This document shows, piece by piece, positions 1-11,159 of a DNA stretch of 64,000 bases; the stretch's first letter is position 1, and each line of letters begins with the position of its first letter. A program made the position numbers and the translations under genes. The DNA lies in contig NC_044981.1 of NCBI RefSeq assembly GCF_008728515.1, positions 132,681,937 to 132,745,936 on the forward strand, written 5' to 3'. This stretch comes from Papio anubis (taxonomy: Eukaryota > Chordata > Mammalia > Primates > Cercopithecidae). Below the pieces are notes generated by a model that was given only the letters and a program-made list of their open reading frames with translations, was not told where the DNA came from and made no database searches.

Positions 1-159
1 ATTCTCCTGCCTCAGCCTCCCGAGTAGCTGGGACTACAGGCATGCACCACCACACCTGGCTAATTTTTGTATTTTTAGTAGAGACAGGGTTTCATCACGT
101 TGGCGAGGCTGGTCTCGAACTCCTGACCTCAGGTGATCCGCCTACCTTGGCTTCCCGAA
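1..159 (-). mobile_element. Alu fragment cut by the window edge
   Basis: Antisense Alu text from the right-monomer region to the GATCCGCC block. It stops before the Alu head, and its tail side lies beyond the left edge. Confidence 0.9.
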
Positions 160-527
160 GCGATATATTTTTAACAAAGATGTAGGACAAATTATTTCCT
201 CCAATATAACTTAAAACATTGTTCAAGTAATTTTTTTTCATTTTGTGATATTAGATTAAGACAATATCTGGATTTCAAAACACATTCTGAATTGAGTTTT
301 AAACATAGGAAGCAAATGACATCAACAATACTAAAGAAAATGTGTGACAAGGTCCAAAGAGAATGTCTTACCAAACTTTATGTACAATACTGTACCAATA
401 TGCGAGACTGTTAATACAGACCATAAATGAATCTATATAAAAAATTACATACTATATTGATACTGAACAATAAACTTTTATTGCCTGCAAAAAAGAATAA
501 GGTAACCAAACTTAAAGTTCATCTTTT

Positions 528-893
528 GCAGCCATAAAAAAGAATGAGATCATGTCTTCTGCGGGAACATGGATGGAGCTGCAGGCTATTACTTTCAGCA
601 AACTAATGCAGGAACAGAAAAACAAATACCGCACGTTCTCACTTATACATGGGAGCTAAATGATGAGAACCTATGAACACAAGGAAAGGACAGACACTGG
701 AGTCTACTTGCTGGCGGAGGCCAGGAGGAGGCAGAGGATCAGAAAAGGTAACTATTGGGTATTGGGCTTAATTCGTGGGTGATGAAATAACCTGGATAAC
801 AAACTCTCATGACATGAGTTTACCTACGTAACAAACCTTCACATGTATCCCTGAACCTAAAACAGTAAAAATAAACAATAAAATTCATTTTTA
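528..893 (+). mobile_element. Old primate L1, 3' end
   Basis: Starts at GCAGCCATAAAAAAG and includes the ORF2 end region (ATGGATGGAGCTGCAGG), the CGCACGTTCTCAC block and the 3' UTR to an A-rich tail. It diverges more from modern L1 than the copies at 15.6 and 32.1 kb. Confidence 0.85.
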
Positions 894-985
894 ACATAAA
901 AGAGACTGTTGTATTCCAGTTAAGGCTATGATTGTTTCATATTAGCAGTAATACACATCAGTAATATGAGAATTATTATGGCTAC

Positions 986-1065
986 CTCTGGCTTCATGTG
1001 ATGTTCTCATTTCACTTTCTGTTCTCTCTTCAAAGTCTTCTTTGACATCATCAGCATGCTGGTCT
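986..1065 (-). CDS. L3MBTL3: L3MBTL3 exon E12: acidic linker
   Basis: 80 nt. It completes an arginine (AG|A), encodes 26 codons from DQHADDVKEDFEERTESE to MRTSHEAR, and ends with one base of a glycine codon. The acceptor CTGTTTTTCTCAG is strong. The donor AGAG|GTAGCC is weak at +5 and +6. The segment is highly charged and has no recognisable fold. It lies between the zinc finger and the SAM domain, which is encoded further left, outside the window. The intron upstream of it is 16.5 kb, the longest complete one here. Confidence 0.95.
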
Positions 1066-1697
1066 CTGAGAAAAACAGGCAATTCAATATTTTACAAGAG
1101 AAACATTTTTAAAAAATGGTTCAGAACTGCATCTCAACAACTGCTTTTCTTAATTTTAAACCAAAGGATGCTACTAAAGTGTTAGAAAGGATATACAGTT
1201 CTACTACAAGGCAATTAATTAATAATACCTATAAATGTCCATTTTCTTCATTATCAATTTTCATTTCCTATTCAGGAAGAAGATTTTAAAGCTAAGGATA
1301 ATAAAATGAACTATTCTGGAAAATGTAGCTATTGAATATTTCAACTACAATTTGGAACATGTATTCATGTGGAATTTTACTTACACAGTTTGGTAAGACT
1401 TCCATTTAAAGAAAGAAGATGTTTTGAAAGTCCACACCATTTAACTAAGTCACTATACACTACTCAGCACCAGGATTCGGATGGAGGCTAAGATTGGCTA
1501 GGGGGAATCAATCCCATTTCTAGGAAGCTTTTTCTGGTTTAATCAGGTCAAGTTCACCAGCTGAAGTGATTTCACCTCTTTCTGACCGGGAATAACCTAA
1601 TGCTAAACTAAACATGCCAGAGATGCTGCAAAATGGAATAGACCTATTACAATCTTAATTCAGAGCTTTACTCCTTATGTCAGGGGCAAAAATAGTT

Positions 1698-1731
<34 letters not shown>

Positions 1732-2957
1732 GGAACTACTTTTCTTAAATTTCAGGGATTAAAAATTCTTCACCCTAATGTATTCCATTCTCAGGATTCA
1801 CAATAAACCCCATTTTGCAATTTCTTCTATCCAGAATATGCTATCTGGCCTACACACTTCAGTGCTTTAAAGTATTCTGTGTTTATGATGTGCTATTGTT
1901 TCATACATGCTGTTACCATTACAAATACACGAGAGTTTCTTAAAGATCCAGAGCATAGTTCTGTTCAGTTTTAATAACGGCAAATACATTTGAAACAAAA
2001 TATCCCAACAAATATAAAAGGAGTTCTATAGTTTTAATTACAAAGGCACTAATTGAGTCTCCATTTGAAAATATAATAACACAATGACACTAACACAGTA
2101 AGCATGCAATAAATATATTTTCTATTTTTATTGCTATTTTTAAATTATTTATTGTTTATTATCAATCATCCTGTGAGGAGATATTATTTTTAAGAAAGAT
2201 CATTTCCAGGAGCAAATGTGAAATTTCATTTGAATCTGAGCTCCCTGGCTTAGTTCATGCTAAAAACAACTTGCTACAACTGCTGAAGTATACTTGCTCT
2301 TTTGACAATGGGGGAGAATCATTATTTTTTTTCCAAGAGAAACCAATTAAATGGCAACAGGGTCTCTTATGCCATAGAAAGGAGAGGGATGAAGCTATAG
2401 TAAAAACAAATGTAAGAGTATCACTGATAACTGGAGAAAGAACATTAGTTGAAGTATTGATAAAAATTGTGTTTTCTCTGTAAAAATAATGCTGCAGTTA
2501 TGCTCGGTAATTACAACATGTTAAAATTAGCTTACCATGCTAAAATTAACTTCTATGAACTTCCAAATTTGTTTTATATTAAATCGGAAATAATAGTGCA
2601 CAAATTCTATCCCAGAAAGTACTGTGGTCAACAAATAGTTTGTAGATGGCTATATTAATTATTATTAAAAACCATACTCTACAGCGATATAACTTAAAAT
2701 TGGCATTTCCCAAATAAAATAAATGTCCAATTATTGTGGTTTTTCTAGAAGCTCTGATGAGTAGTTGATTTTTTTTTTAATAGAGAAACGTCATGAGTCC
2801 AAAAGCTAAAAAGTCAAAATTTTCTGTATATTTCAGTTTTCAGGATCACAATTATCCATGATAATCTGCAGTTACCCTTTTGTGGTTTTACTAAAGCATA
2901 CCATTCCTTTAAAGTAAGCTTTGTTAAAATAAAGATAGAAGACTTGAGCTATGAGAA
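1066..2957. other. Intron E11-E12: no recognised repeat apart from a T/A tract
   Basis: AT-rich unique-looking sequence. The only notable item is T22 followed directly by A14 at 1696-1731. Short open frames (2271-2483, 2467-2658) have no homology I recognise. Confidence 0.5.
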
Positions 2958-2967
2958 AAGTTCCCTT

Positions 2968-3272
2968 TTTTTTTCTTTTTTTTTTTTTTTGAGACGGAGT
3001 CTCGCTCTGTTGCCCAGGCTGGAGTGCAGTGGCCAGATCTCAGCTCACTGCAAGCTCCGCCTCCCGGGTTTACGACATTCTCCTGCCTCAGCCTCCCGAG
3101 TAGCTGGGACTACAGGTGCCCGCCACCTTGCCCGGCTCGTTTTTTGTATTTTTTAGTAGAGACGGGGTTTCACCGGGTTAGCCAGGATGGTCTCGATCTC
3201 CTGACCTTGTGATCCGCCCGTCTCGGCCTCCCAAAGTGCTGGGATTACAGGCTTGAGCTACCGCACCTGGCC
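2968..3272 (-). mobile_element. AluY of Old World monkey type, complete with TSDs
   Basis: Full-length Alu on the minus strand, with its T-rich tail side at 2968-2990. Perfect target-site duplications AAGTTCCCTT flank it (2958-2967 and 3273-3282). Read in Alu sense it has CTCAAGCCTG near the head, GAGACGGGCGG, GGCAAGGTGGC, GTAAACCCGGG and GAGCTGAGATC, which I associate with cercopithecid-specific AluY subfamilies. It is the youngest-looking Alu in the window. Confidence 0.93.
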
Positions 3273-3282
3273 AAGTTCCCTT

Positions 3283-4249
3283 GTTTTCTTATGCCTGAAT
3301 ACAATGACAATTACTTATTTCCTGAACTCCAAGAAAAAGATCACTTTCCAAGAGGGAACAGAGATAGAATAAGGAAGTAAAATCTTTGACCCAAAAAATT
3401 TCCTCATGCCTGGATCTGACATAACCTATCCCAAAAGAGAAGCAGAGTGGAAGCTATGTACTCTTACATAATTTATGTTGCTTCATTATAGAGGCATGTT
3501 CAGTTTTCACTGCCCCAGTTTTAACTCATGACACTTCATTAAATTGGAGCCATACAAACCTGGGAATATATAAACACAGATATGTATTTTTACCAAACGG
3601 GAAGAACTCCACAAAAAAATGTTTACTGAATGTTTTATTTCAGATTAATGTATTGATTCTGCCAATTCCTTCAAATTAAAAGCACCTACGCTCCTGTGGT
3701 TCTATGTGCTGTTTCCTTTAGCTACAGAGTGGAAAGGTGGAAGACAGGGTCAATCTGCGCAGTCTGTTAGAACAGGCATTATGAAACAGATGGGTGAATA
3801 GAACCACTGGAGCGAGCAGAATCTTAATCGAGCACATCCAGACATGTGGAAACAGTTAATATTAATAAGAAAAGTTCACTTCTTAAGAACATAGTATGAG
3901 CCAAAGACTGACTGAGGTTTTTACATGCCCCATATTTCATAACACGTATTGAAGGAAGGTTTATTATTATAGCCACAGAAATGTAGAGACATTAAGACCA
4001 AATTCACAGGGCGAGTATAGCACCCGTTCTTTTTGACACCAAAATCCGCAATTGGATTCAGTTGTTTTTTATTTTTACACTTGTGCTTTTCCAAAATAAA
4101 GTATGACATAAATAAAGTATGAAGTTAAAGGAAACAAGCTTTTTGTGCCATAAACTTATTCTCCAAATTTTCTTTCATTGATGAGGTCAGGAATGAAGAG
4201 CCTGACTCCGTATTCTCATTTGTTTTACATTTTATTTAAAACAAAAATT
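3283..4249. other. Intron: no recognised element
   Basis: AT-rich sequence between two Alus. The open frame 3921-4109 is short and unsupported. Confidence 0.45.
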
Positions 4250-4566
4250 GAGGCCAGGCACGGTGGCTCATGCTTCTAATACCAGCACTTTGGGAGACTG
4301 AAGCGGGAGGGTTGCTTGAGTCCAGGAATTCAAGACCAGCCTGGGAAACACAGTGAGACTGTGTCTCTACCAAAAAAAAAAAAAAAAAAAAAATGTCGGG
4401 CATGGTGGCATACACCTATAGTTCCAGCTACTTGGAAGCTGAGGCAGGTGGATCACTTTAGCCCTGGAGGTCAAAGCTGCAGTGAGCCATGATTGCACCA
4501 CTGCACTCCAGCCTCGGTGACAAAGTGAGACTGTGTCTCAGAAAGAAAAAAAACCAAAAAAAAAAT
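4250..4566 (+). mobile_element. AluJ-like, full length
   Basis: Both monomers are present with an A-rich linker at 4372-4393. Old-type variants such as TTGCTTGAGTCCAGGAATTC are seen. Flanks ACAAAAATTG and AAAAAAATTG look like degraded target-site duplications. Confidence 0.9.
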
Positions 4567-4998
4567 TGTTTATTCAATTGGACAACCATTATTTCTCTCT
4601 ACTATAAGGTTAAGAATTTCATTACGCAAATTCTGGCTGAATATGTACTGTGATGAATCTTCCTCTACACAAAAATGAAATCCTTGTTCTAGAATTTCAA
4701 CTTCCTAAGCAAAATGTTATTTTAGCTACATAGTCTTCCAATTACAGATAAAATATGATTATATCAGAATGCCAAAACTCTGGGATAACGTTACAACACC
4801 CTCTGGAACATAGTAAATGATATGCTTCTTGACAGATTTTTTTAAATGACAACCAGAAATATTTTCAGGCTATATTTTAATATCACAATTATTGTCAACC
4901 TAAACATTTCCTGACCTGCTTTCCTTGATCAACATTTTTCATTATGAACAATTTCCTTTCAAAAGAGGGTACAAGCTGTTTAGGCACAAGTGTGCGAT

Positions 4999-5271
4999 TT
5001 TTTTTTTTTTAAAGAGACAGGATCTCACTCCGTTGTCCAGGCTGGACTGCAGTGGTGCCATCATCAGCTCACTGTAACCTCAAACTCATGCTCAAGTGCT
5101 TCTCCAGCCTCAGCCTCCCAAGTAGTGGAAACTACAGTCATGCGCTACCATGCCTAGCTAATTTTTAAGTTTTTATAGAGACAGGGTCTCACTATGTTGC
5201 TCAGGGCTGGTCTGAATTTCCGGCTTCAAGTAATCCTCCTGCCTCACCCTCTCAAAGCATTGAGATTACAC
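4999..5271 (-). mobile_element. AluJ-like, antisense, head truncated
   Basis: T-run, then AAAGAGACAGGATCTCACTC and a degraded two-monomer Alu that ends near GCATTGAGATTACA, before the head. Confidence 0.88.
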
Positions 5272-5324
5272 ACATTGCAGATGGGTGCCTGAATCTTAAC
5301 ATGGAGGAAGCAGCCCAGCAATAG

Positions 5325-5555
5325 TGGTTACACATGTGGTCTTAGGAAGTGAAGAGATCTGGTTTAAATTTCAGTTCTGCTACTCACTAGGTTTACGTGA
5401 CCATCAGCAAGTTACTTAATTTCTCTAATTCTCAGTTACATCACTGGTAAAACAAGGATAACAAATCCTTTACCTCAGAGGGGCATGTTAAGAATGAAAT
5501 AATGTATAGAAAGCGCTTAGGACAGAGCCAGGCACTTAAGTAGGAGCATGATGCA
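5325..5555 (+). repeat. MIR SINE
   Basis: Degraded MIR: TTTAAATTTCAGTTCTGCTA, ACTTAATTTCTCTAATTCTC, and the tail AAAGCGCTTAGGACAGAGCC. Confidence 0.8.
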
Positions 5556-5654
5556 TAGCAGCTATTCCTAGGTTATAAATTACTTATATTTTAGGATAAA
5601 ATTATCTACTGATACCTGTTTTCTTTAACCTTATTTCTTCAACTATTAAAACAG

Positions 5655-5850
5655 CTTTTAGAGTAATGGTTCCAAGCACAGACTACAGTCAGACTGCCTG
5701 GGTTATAACTCAGGTCTGCTATGGACTAGCTATGTGGCCTCTAACCAAAAGAGGTTCCACGTTTGTAGAATGAGGGTGTGATGATGACAACTACACCACA
5801 TAAGGTCTTATGAAGATTAAATAATAGGCACCGACATAGGTAAAAGCACC
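5655..5850 (+). repeat. MIR SINE
   Basis: A second MIR directly after the first: CAGACTGCCTGGGTTATAAC, CTAGCTATGTGGCC, ATGAAGATTAAATAATAGG. Confidence 0.75.
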
Positions 5851-8390
5851 TGCAAAATAGCAATTTATCTTGGAATTTCAAAATTTTCAAGAAGCCATTT
5901 ACTGCAACATTTCTTTAGTTGCAATTCAATACAATTCAATTCAATTCAATACATTTCAGTTGTACTGAACTGAAATACAATCATAGTGAAATCTTAACAA
6001 TACTTTTGGCTTTTAATTAAGATAGTGGAATTCACTTGAATGGAAAAATGTACTCTTTATGACTCAGCAATTTCTTTTTCTCTGTAATTATGTGTCACCT
6101 TTTAGAGGTCTTATTGTCTTACCGTAATTATGCTTTGTGATGAATATTAGTAAAACAGACATTAGAATGGTAAATGCATAGGATGGCAGTTGAATATGTG
6201 CAGCTGTATTTCTTCAAGTCTGTTTATTTTTCATATAAAAACAATTTCTAACCAATTATGTTTCAATTAGTCCCAGTCTGTTAAAAAATACTGAAAAACA
6301 AATTATTTTGCCCCAATTTAGGGATTTATTGATTTCAGTCACTTCTTTAAATCCAGCATGAAAGGAGGCAGATGCAGATTGCAACGTAGATTGAAATATT
6401 TGCCAACCGGGTTAGGAAGCTCAGATTGACAGTTATTGTTGGCCCAGCGTCAGAGACATGGCTATCTTGCCGTAGCTCAAGTGTAAAAGCTCACTCCTTA
6501 GTTTGGTTTGGTTTAAAATAACCTCACCCTTCTCTTTTCAAAATAGCTTATTCTAGTCTCATGGGGCCTTTGCAGAACTGAAAGAGACTTGTACTTCCCC
6601 AGTAACAAGCAGGGATGCTGACTACCAGAGAGCTGTAAGAAAATGTAGTTTTTCTGTTTTGGCCATCAAAAGAATGTCTCTTTGCATGCTCCCAGCATTT
6701 TTTTTTTTTTTTTTAAAGTTTCTGAGCTGTGACTCACTCGCAGGTAAAAAGATCAGGGAATGAGAATCTCAGGGGTTACACTCTACAGAAACTTTAAAAG
6801 AATACTTGAACTGCCTCCAAAATGCATCGTACAAATGAAGAGCAACTGTACTTGAGCTTCAGGTCAAGGAGGTCACCACCTTCGAAAGGATTCAGAAAAA
6901 GATGGCAAATAAAACCAGTGGGTCAACTACGAGCAACATTCAAATAAACAGCTTTTAAAATTCAATTCCTTTTGACAACAGCAATGGTTTTACTGAATTA
7001 TGTTTTCATAAACACCACCCAGGAGAGGTAAACATGGTTTACTGTGTATCTAATGAATAAAAGCATTTTGGTTAACAGGCCTATTTAATTATAATTTAGC
7101 ATAAGGACCATACGCCAGTGAAAGAATACAATAAAAGGAATATAATGAATACATAAGGTGGGTATTACCAAGATAACAAGGAAAAATCCTCTGGAAAAAT
7201 TCAGTCAGCAATTAATCCTCTTCTTAAATGAAAAGCCTTAACCAGTAAGGTGAGATTTGGGAAATAAAGATGATGTCTCTTAAGAGTGAGACTCTATTAC
7301 TTTATTGTTGTTGTTGTGGAAAAGAGAACAGATGTCACTGCCTTTCTACTCTACAGAAAAGGGTCTCCTGAGTCAGAAATTGGTGATATTCAAGGAGATA
7401 AAATAAGATCCTGTTACAATATTGTTCCAACAACTTCACAGGCATATAACAATAACACACTCATCCTATCCTTGCATTTTGAATGGTTGCCTTGGTGTCA
7501 CAGTGGCTGGCATCAGAACTGAGAGTGATTTAACTAAACACTGAGCTACTCTTTGGGGTACATAAACAACTACACAGATTTAACTCAGGCTCTGAAGAGC
7601 TGGAATAGGAAAACACTTTCAGAGCTCTTAATTCATACCTGGAACCCATCAACAAAAAGGGAGAAGAGGTTTTACAATAGCCAGAGCATGCCTAGTCACT
7701 GAAATTACTTCCAGCAATATTCAACATCAAGCTCTGGGCCCAGAAGACCTCAGGGGGCAAAAAACCAACTTCCCAAGGTTTACTAATTAACTTTGGTAAT
7801 CTTTTAGAATGGTTGGCTCTAAATTGATTTTATTCTACTTGATGTGATAGTTTTGCAAAGTAAATAGATTTATATCCACTCATAGCTTCATACTTTATCT
7901 TAGCTTGCTTTCCTATCTGTTTAACTGGGTACAGACTTGGCTTTCGGTGTGACTAGCAAAATTGGATTCGTGTTAAAAATATAAACCAGATTGATGGCTG
8001 CAATTCCGGCAACGCTCTATGTAGTTCTCGTAGTGGAAACGCTGGTCTTACAACTTGAGAAGCCATTTTAATGGCCTATAATGAACTGAACAGACTGATT
8101 TCTGCCATTGGATCAGTTAATAAGCAGTGGGCATTTGCCTTGCAAGATAATCTAAGCATTTGGCAGGCATTTTAAAGATGCTTTATTGGTTTCTGTAGTT
8201 GATGTTTAGCAGGCTTAAACAACATGGGAGCTTAAAACAGTAAGTGATTTTTAATAGAGATAGTACCTAATTTAGAACACAATTACAAACAGCCGTAGAA
8301 CAGATTTCATGAGAACACGGCTATGTGGGATGGATGCCTGATGTTTCCCAACTGATAACACACTGTGAAGTATTACCCCTGAAAAGGGTA
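5850..8390. other. Intron: largely unique sequence
   Basis: No dispersed element recognised. It contains a short CAATT-type run at 5926-5960 and a T-run at 6699-6714. The open frame 7286-7522 (78 codons) shows no family I recognise. Confidence 0.45.
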
Positions 8391-8392
8391 TT

Positions 8393-8605
8393 TTCATTCA
8401 GTAGAGATTCCCAAAGCCTGGTTTATAGACTACTTGCATCGGTCACCTGGGAGAGCTTGTTAAAAATGAAGATTCCTGTGCCTTCATTTTTATGAACACA
8501 AGAATTCCATTTCCTGAATCAGTACCTCTGGGAGCAGTGCCTCAAAAGCCACATTTTTAACAAGCATCTCAAATGATTCTGGTGCAAATCAAAGTGTGAG
8601 ACTCC
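8393..8605 (+). mobile_element. MER5A-like non-autonomous hAT transposon
   Basis: Matches the MER5A pattern: CACCTGGGAGAGCTTGTTAA, CTGAATCAGTACCTCTGGG and the ending AAAGTGTGAGAC. Terminal inverted repeats are degraded. Confidence 0.7.
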
Positions 8606-9439
8606 CAGTTTTCTTAAGATATATAGAGAAACACATATATTGTTTTGCTCAGCTGTAGACATGCAGAGATTTAAGTAATCAGTCCCTAGGAAAAAGCTAC
8701 TCCACTCACTGGTAGAGCCCATGCCTCAACATTTTGCCTCTAGGAGCAGCTTGAGGGCAGAGATGAGCTTTCACTGTCCAGAGCGAAGAAAGCGTCTTTT
8801 CACAGCAAGCACTGGCACGAAAGACACTCCTTGTACTTCCGATGAATAAATGGATCGCTGGGATAGGATTGTATACTCACATTTCTATCTATAAGTACCA
8901 CGTACTCACATTTCTATCTAGAGCCACTGGGACTTCCCTTCACTCACACCCATTTGACAAGTCTCTGTAGGAAAAGAGATCCAAGCATTCAGCATACCTA
9001 CAGGTGGACTCAGGGTGGGACCATCTTAATATCGGGCAGAGCTTCCTGATGAGGATGTCCTGAATCCTAAGGTACAAGTGTTCTGAGATATTGATCCCCG
9101 CAGCCCTCTGCACCCCTCTCTGGTGACTGGGAGGCAGCCTCATCCATTTCTTTGGTGTTTGACACAAACATTGTCATTTCTGTGATATCATTTTCTGTGT
9201 GGGCCAGGAAACTAAACAACAACAGTTTGGGACATCCCACCCTAATTAATGAGAGAGTGCAGGTGTGTTTGGGGGGAATTTATCTCATCATTTAATAATC
9301 ACTCCTTACATATCTGGTGTGGTGATCTCACAGTTCAAAGTGTAGGAGTTTTAACTGAACAGAAAGGTTATACAGCTATTGCCTCTTAGGCTACATAACT
9401 GATAGCTGTCCACGGAAGACGGATGGATAGTTCGAGGTC

Positions 9440-9990
9440 ACTACTGCACTTCTCCAAGGGCAACTTGGAGAAGAAGAAAAGACATGGCCCCTGCCTTTAT
9501 GGAGCATATCATCAAGCAAAGTACACAGAGGTGTTTACCCAAGAATGTCAATGGCATTGGGTCGTGTGATGAGAAAGCATGTAATGAAGGACTTGGTCCA
9601 AAATCTGGATGAACAGATAAAGCTTCCCTGAGGAAAGGAGAGTGAATCTGATGCCCCAAAATGAGAGATTAGCTAGAAGATGGCGCAGAGAGGATCTAGA
9701 CAGAGGGAAAAGGGGTATCTCAGCACAGGGTGGCTGAAGCATAGGTTGAAAAAAGAGCCTGCAGAGACAAAGCAGGAGAGTTAGGCAGGGGCCAGATGAC
9801 ACAAGGCTTTGTAGGCCATGCTGAGAATGAGGGTCTTAATTCCAAGAGTAACGGGAAGTCACTGAACGTTTTGAGCAGGGGGATAGATGCTCACATAAAT
9901 ATTTGAGTCCGGACTCCAAAGCTCTAGCCTGGAAGAATGTGGTGGGCTGAGATAGGACCTCAAATCTGAGTTTTAAGGAAGTCCCAGGGG
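9440..9990 (+). repeat. Ancient dispersed repeat, family not named
   Basis: Shares a recognisable string of landmarks with a common old mammalian repeat (GCCCCTGCCTTTATGGAGC, GGCCAGATGACACAAGGC, TTTGTAGGCCATG, TTTTGAGCAGGGGGATAGAT). The same family appears again near 19.1-19.6 kb. I cannot assign the family without a library search. Confidence 0.55.
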
Positions 9991-10830
9991 ATCTGGTATG
10001 AAGCCAAATTTGGGAATGCGTATGATGGAACATTAGCTGCCCATGGCTCTATTCTGAGCAGGTGACCTTTAAAATAATGTTATGATAGGAAAAGGACATT
10101 CATTCCTCACACAGTTAATTTATGCTAGTCCTATTATATAAGCTCTGAATCAAAAGCAATGCTAGCACATCACTCATTCTGGGGACTGCCTGGCATCTGG
10201 AATAGGTAATGGGTTGGTGCCACAGCCTCCAGCTTCACTTCAGCACACACTAGCCTGATCCACCTGTCTCGCCTGCACTGATTTCCTGCAGGACTTCCCT
10301 GGGCTCTGGCTGCTTGGCAGGGAGGATGTGCTGGGGAATTAACATGTACAGTCTCACTCTGTGGTTCAAGGGAATTGGTGTTTCAATAGTTCAGCTCCCT
10401 CATCCCTATGGTGGGCTAACTCTGAGATGTGTATTTACAAGAAATCCCAGAGTTTTCCCTGCAGGTCTGTGTTCCTGCTGTCCATGGTGGTAATCAGCGT
10501 GACAACAAAGCTTTTTCTGGCTGCCTGCCCTTCCCTGAATCACTTCCTCACTTGCCTACTGATATTTTCTTGACCTCCTAAGTAAACCACTTGCAATTAA
10601 ATCCTTGTCTCAGAGTTTGCTTTCAGGGATGCAAATTGTCTCTTGTGTGGCAAAGTGCATTAAAAAAAAAAGTAATGTCTGGCAACCAAATTTTAGTAAA
10701 TTCTTAAGAAAAATGCAAAGAGAATTTGTTAAAATCTAAGTGGGAAATTACATCCAGGTGAGTAATGTGGTATTATGGGAATCATCCTGCTTGAGCAATC
10801 TATTCAAAGTTTAACTTAAGAACAGCAAAG

Positions 10831-11140
10831 AGGCCAGGTGCAGTGGCTCACATCTGTAATCCCAGCACTTTGGGAGGCCGATGAGGGAGGATCACGAGGT
10901 CAGGAGATTGAGACCATCCTGGCTAACACGGTGAAACCCTATCTCTACTAAAAACACACTCAAAAAAATTAGCTGGGCACAGTGGCAGGTGCCTGTAGTC
11001 CCAGCTACTCGGGAGGCTGAGGCAGGAGAACGGCATGAATCTGGGAGGCGGAGCTTGCAGTGAGCCGAGATAGCGCCACTGCACTCCAGCTCCAGCCTGG
11101 GCGAAAGAGCAAGACTCCGTCTCAAAAAAAAAAAAAAAAA
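10831..11140 (+). mobile_element. Alu (S/Y type), complete
   Basis: Full two-monomer Alu. Flanks AACAGCAAAG (10821-10830) and AATAGCAAAG (11143-11152) form a one-mismatch target-site duplication. Confidence 0.92.
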
Positions 11141-11159
11141 AGAATAGCAAAGAAAACTA

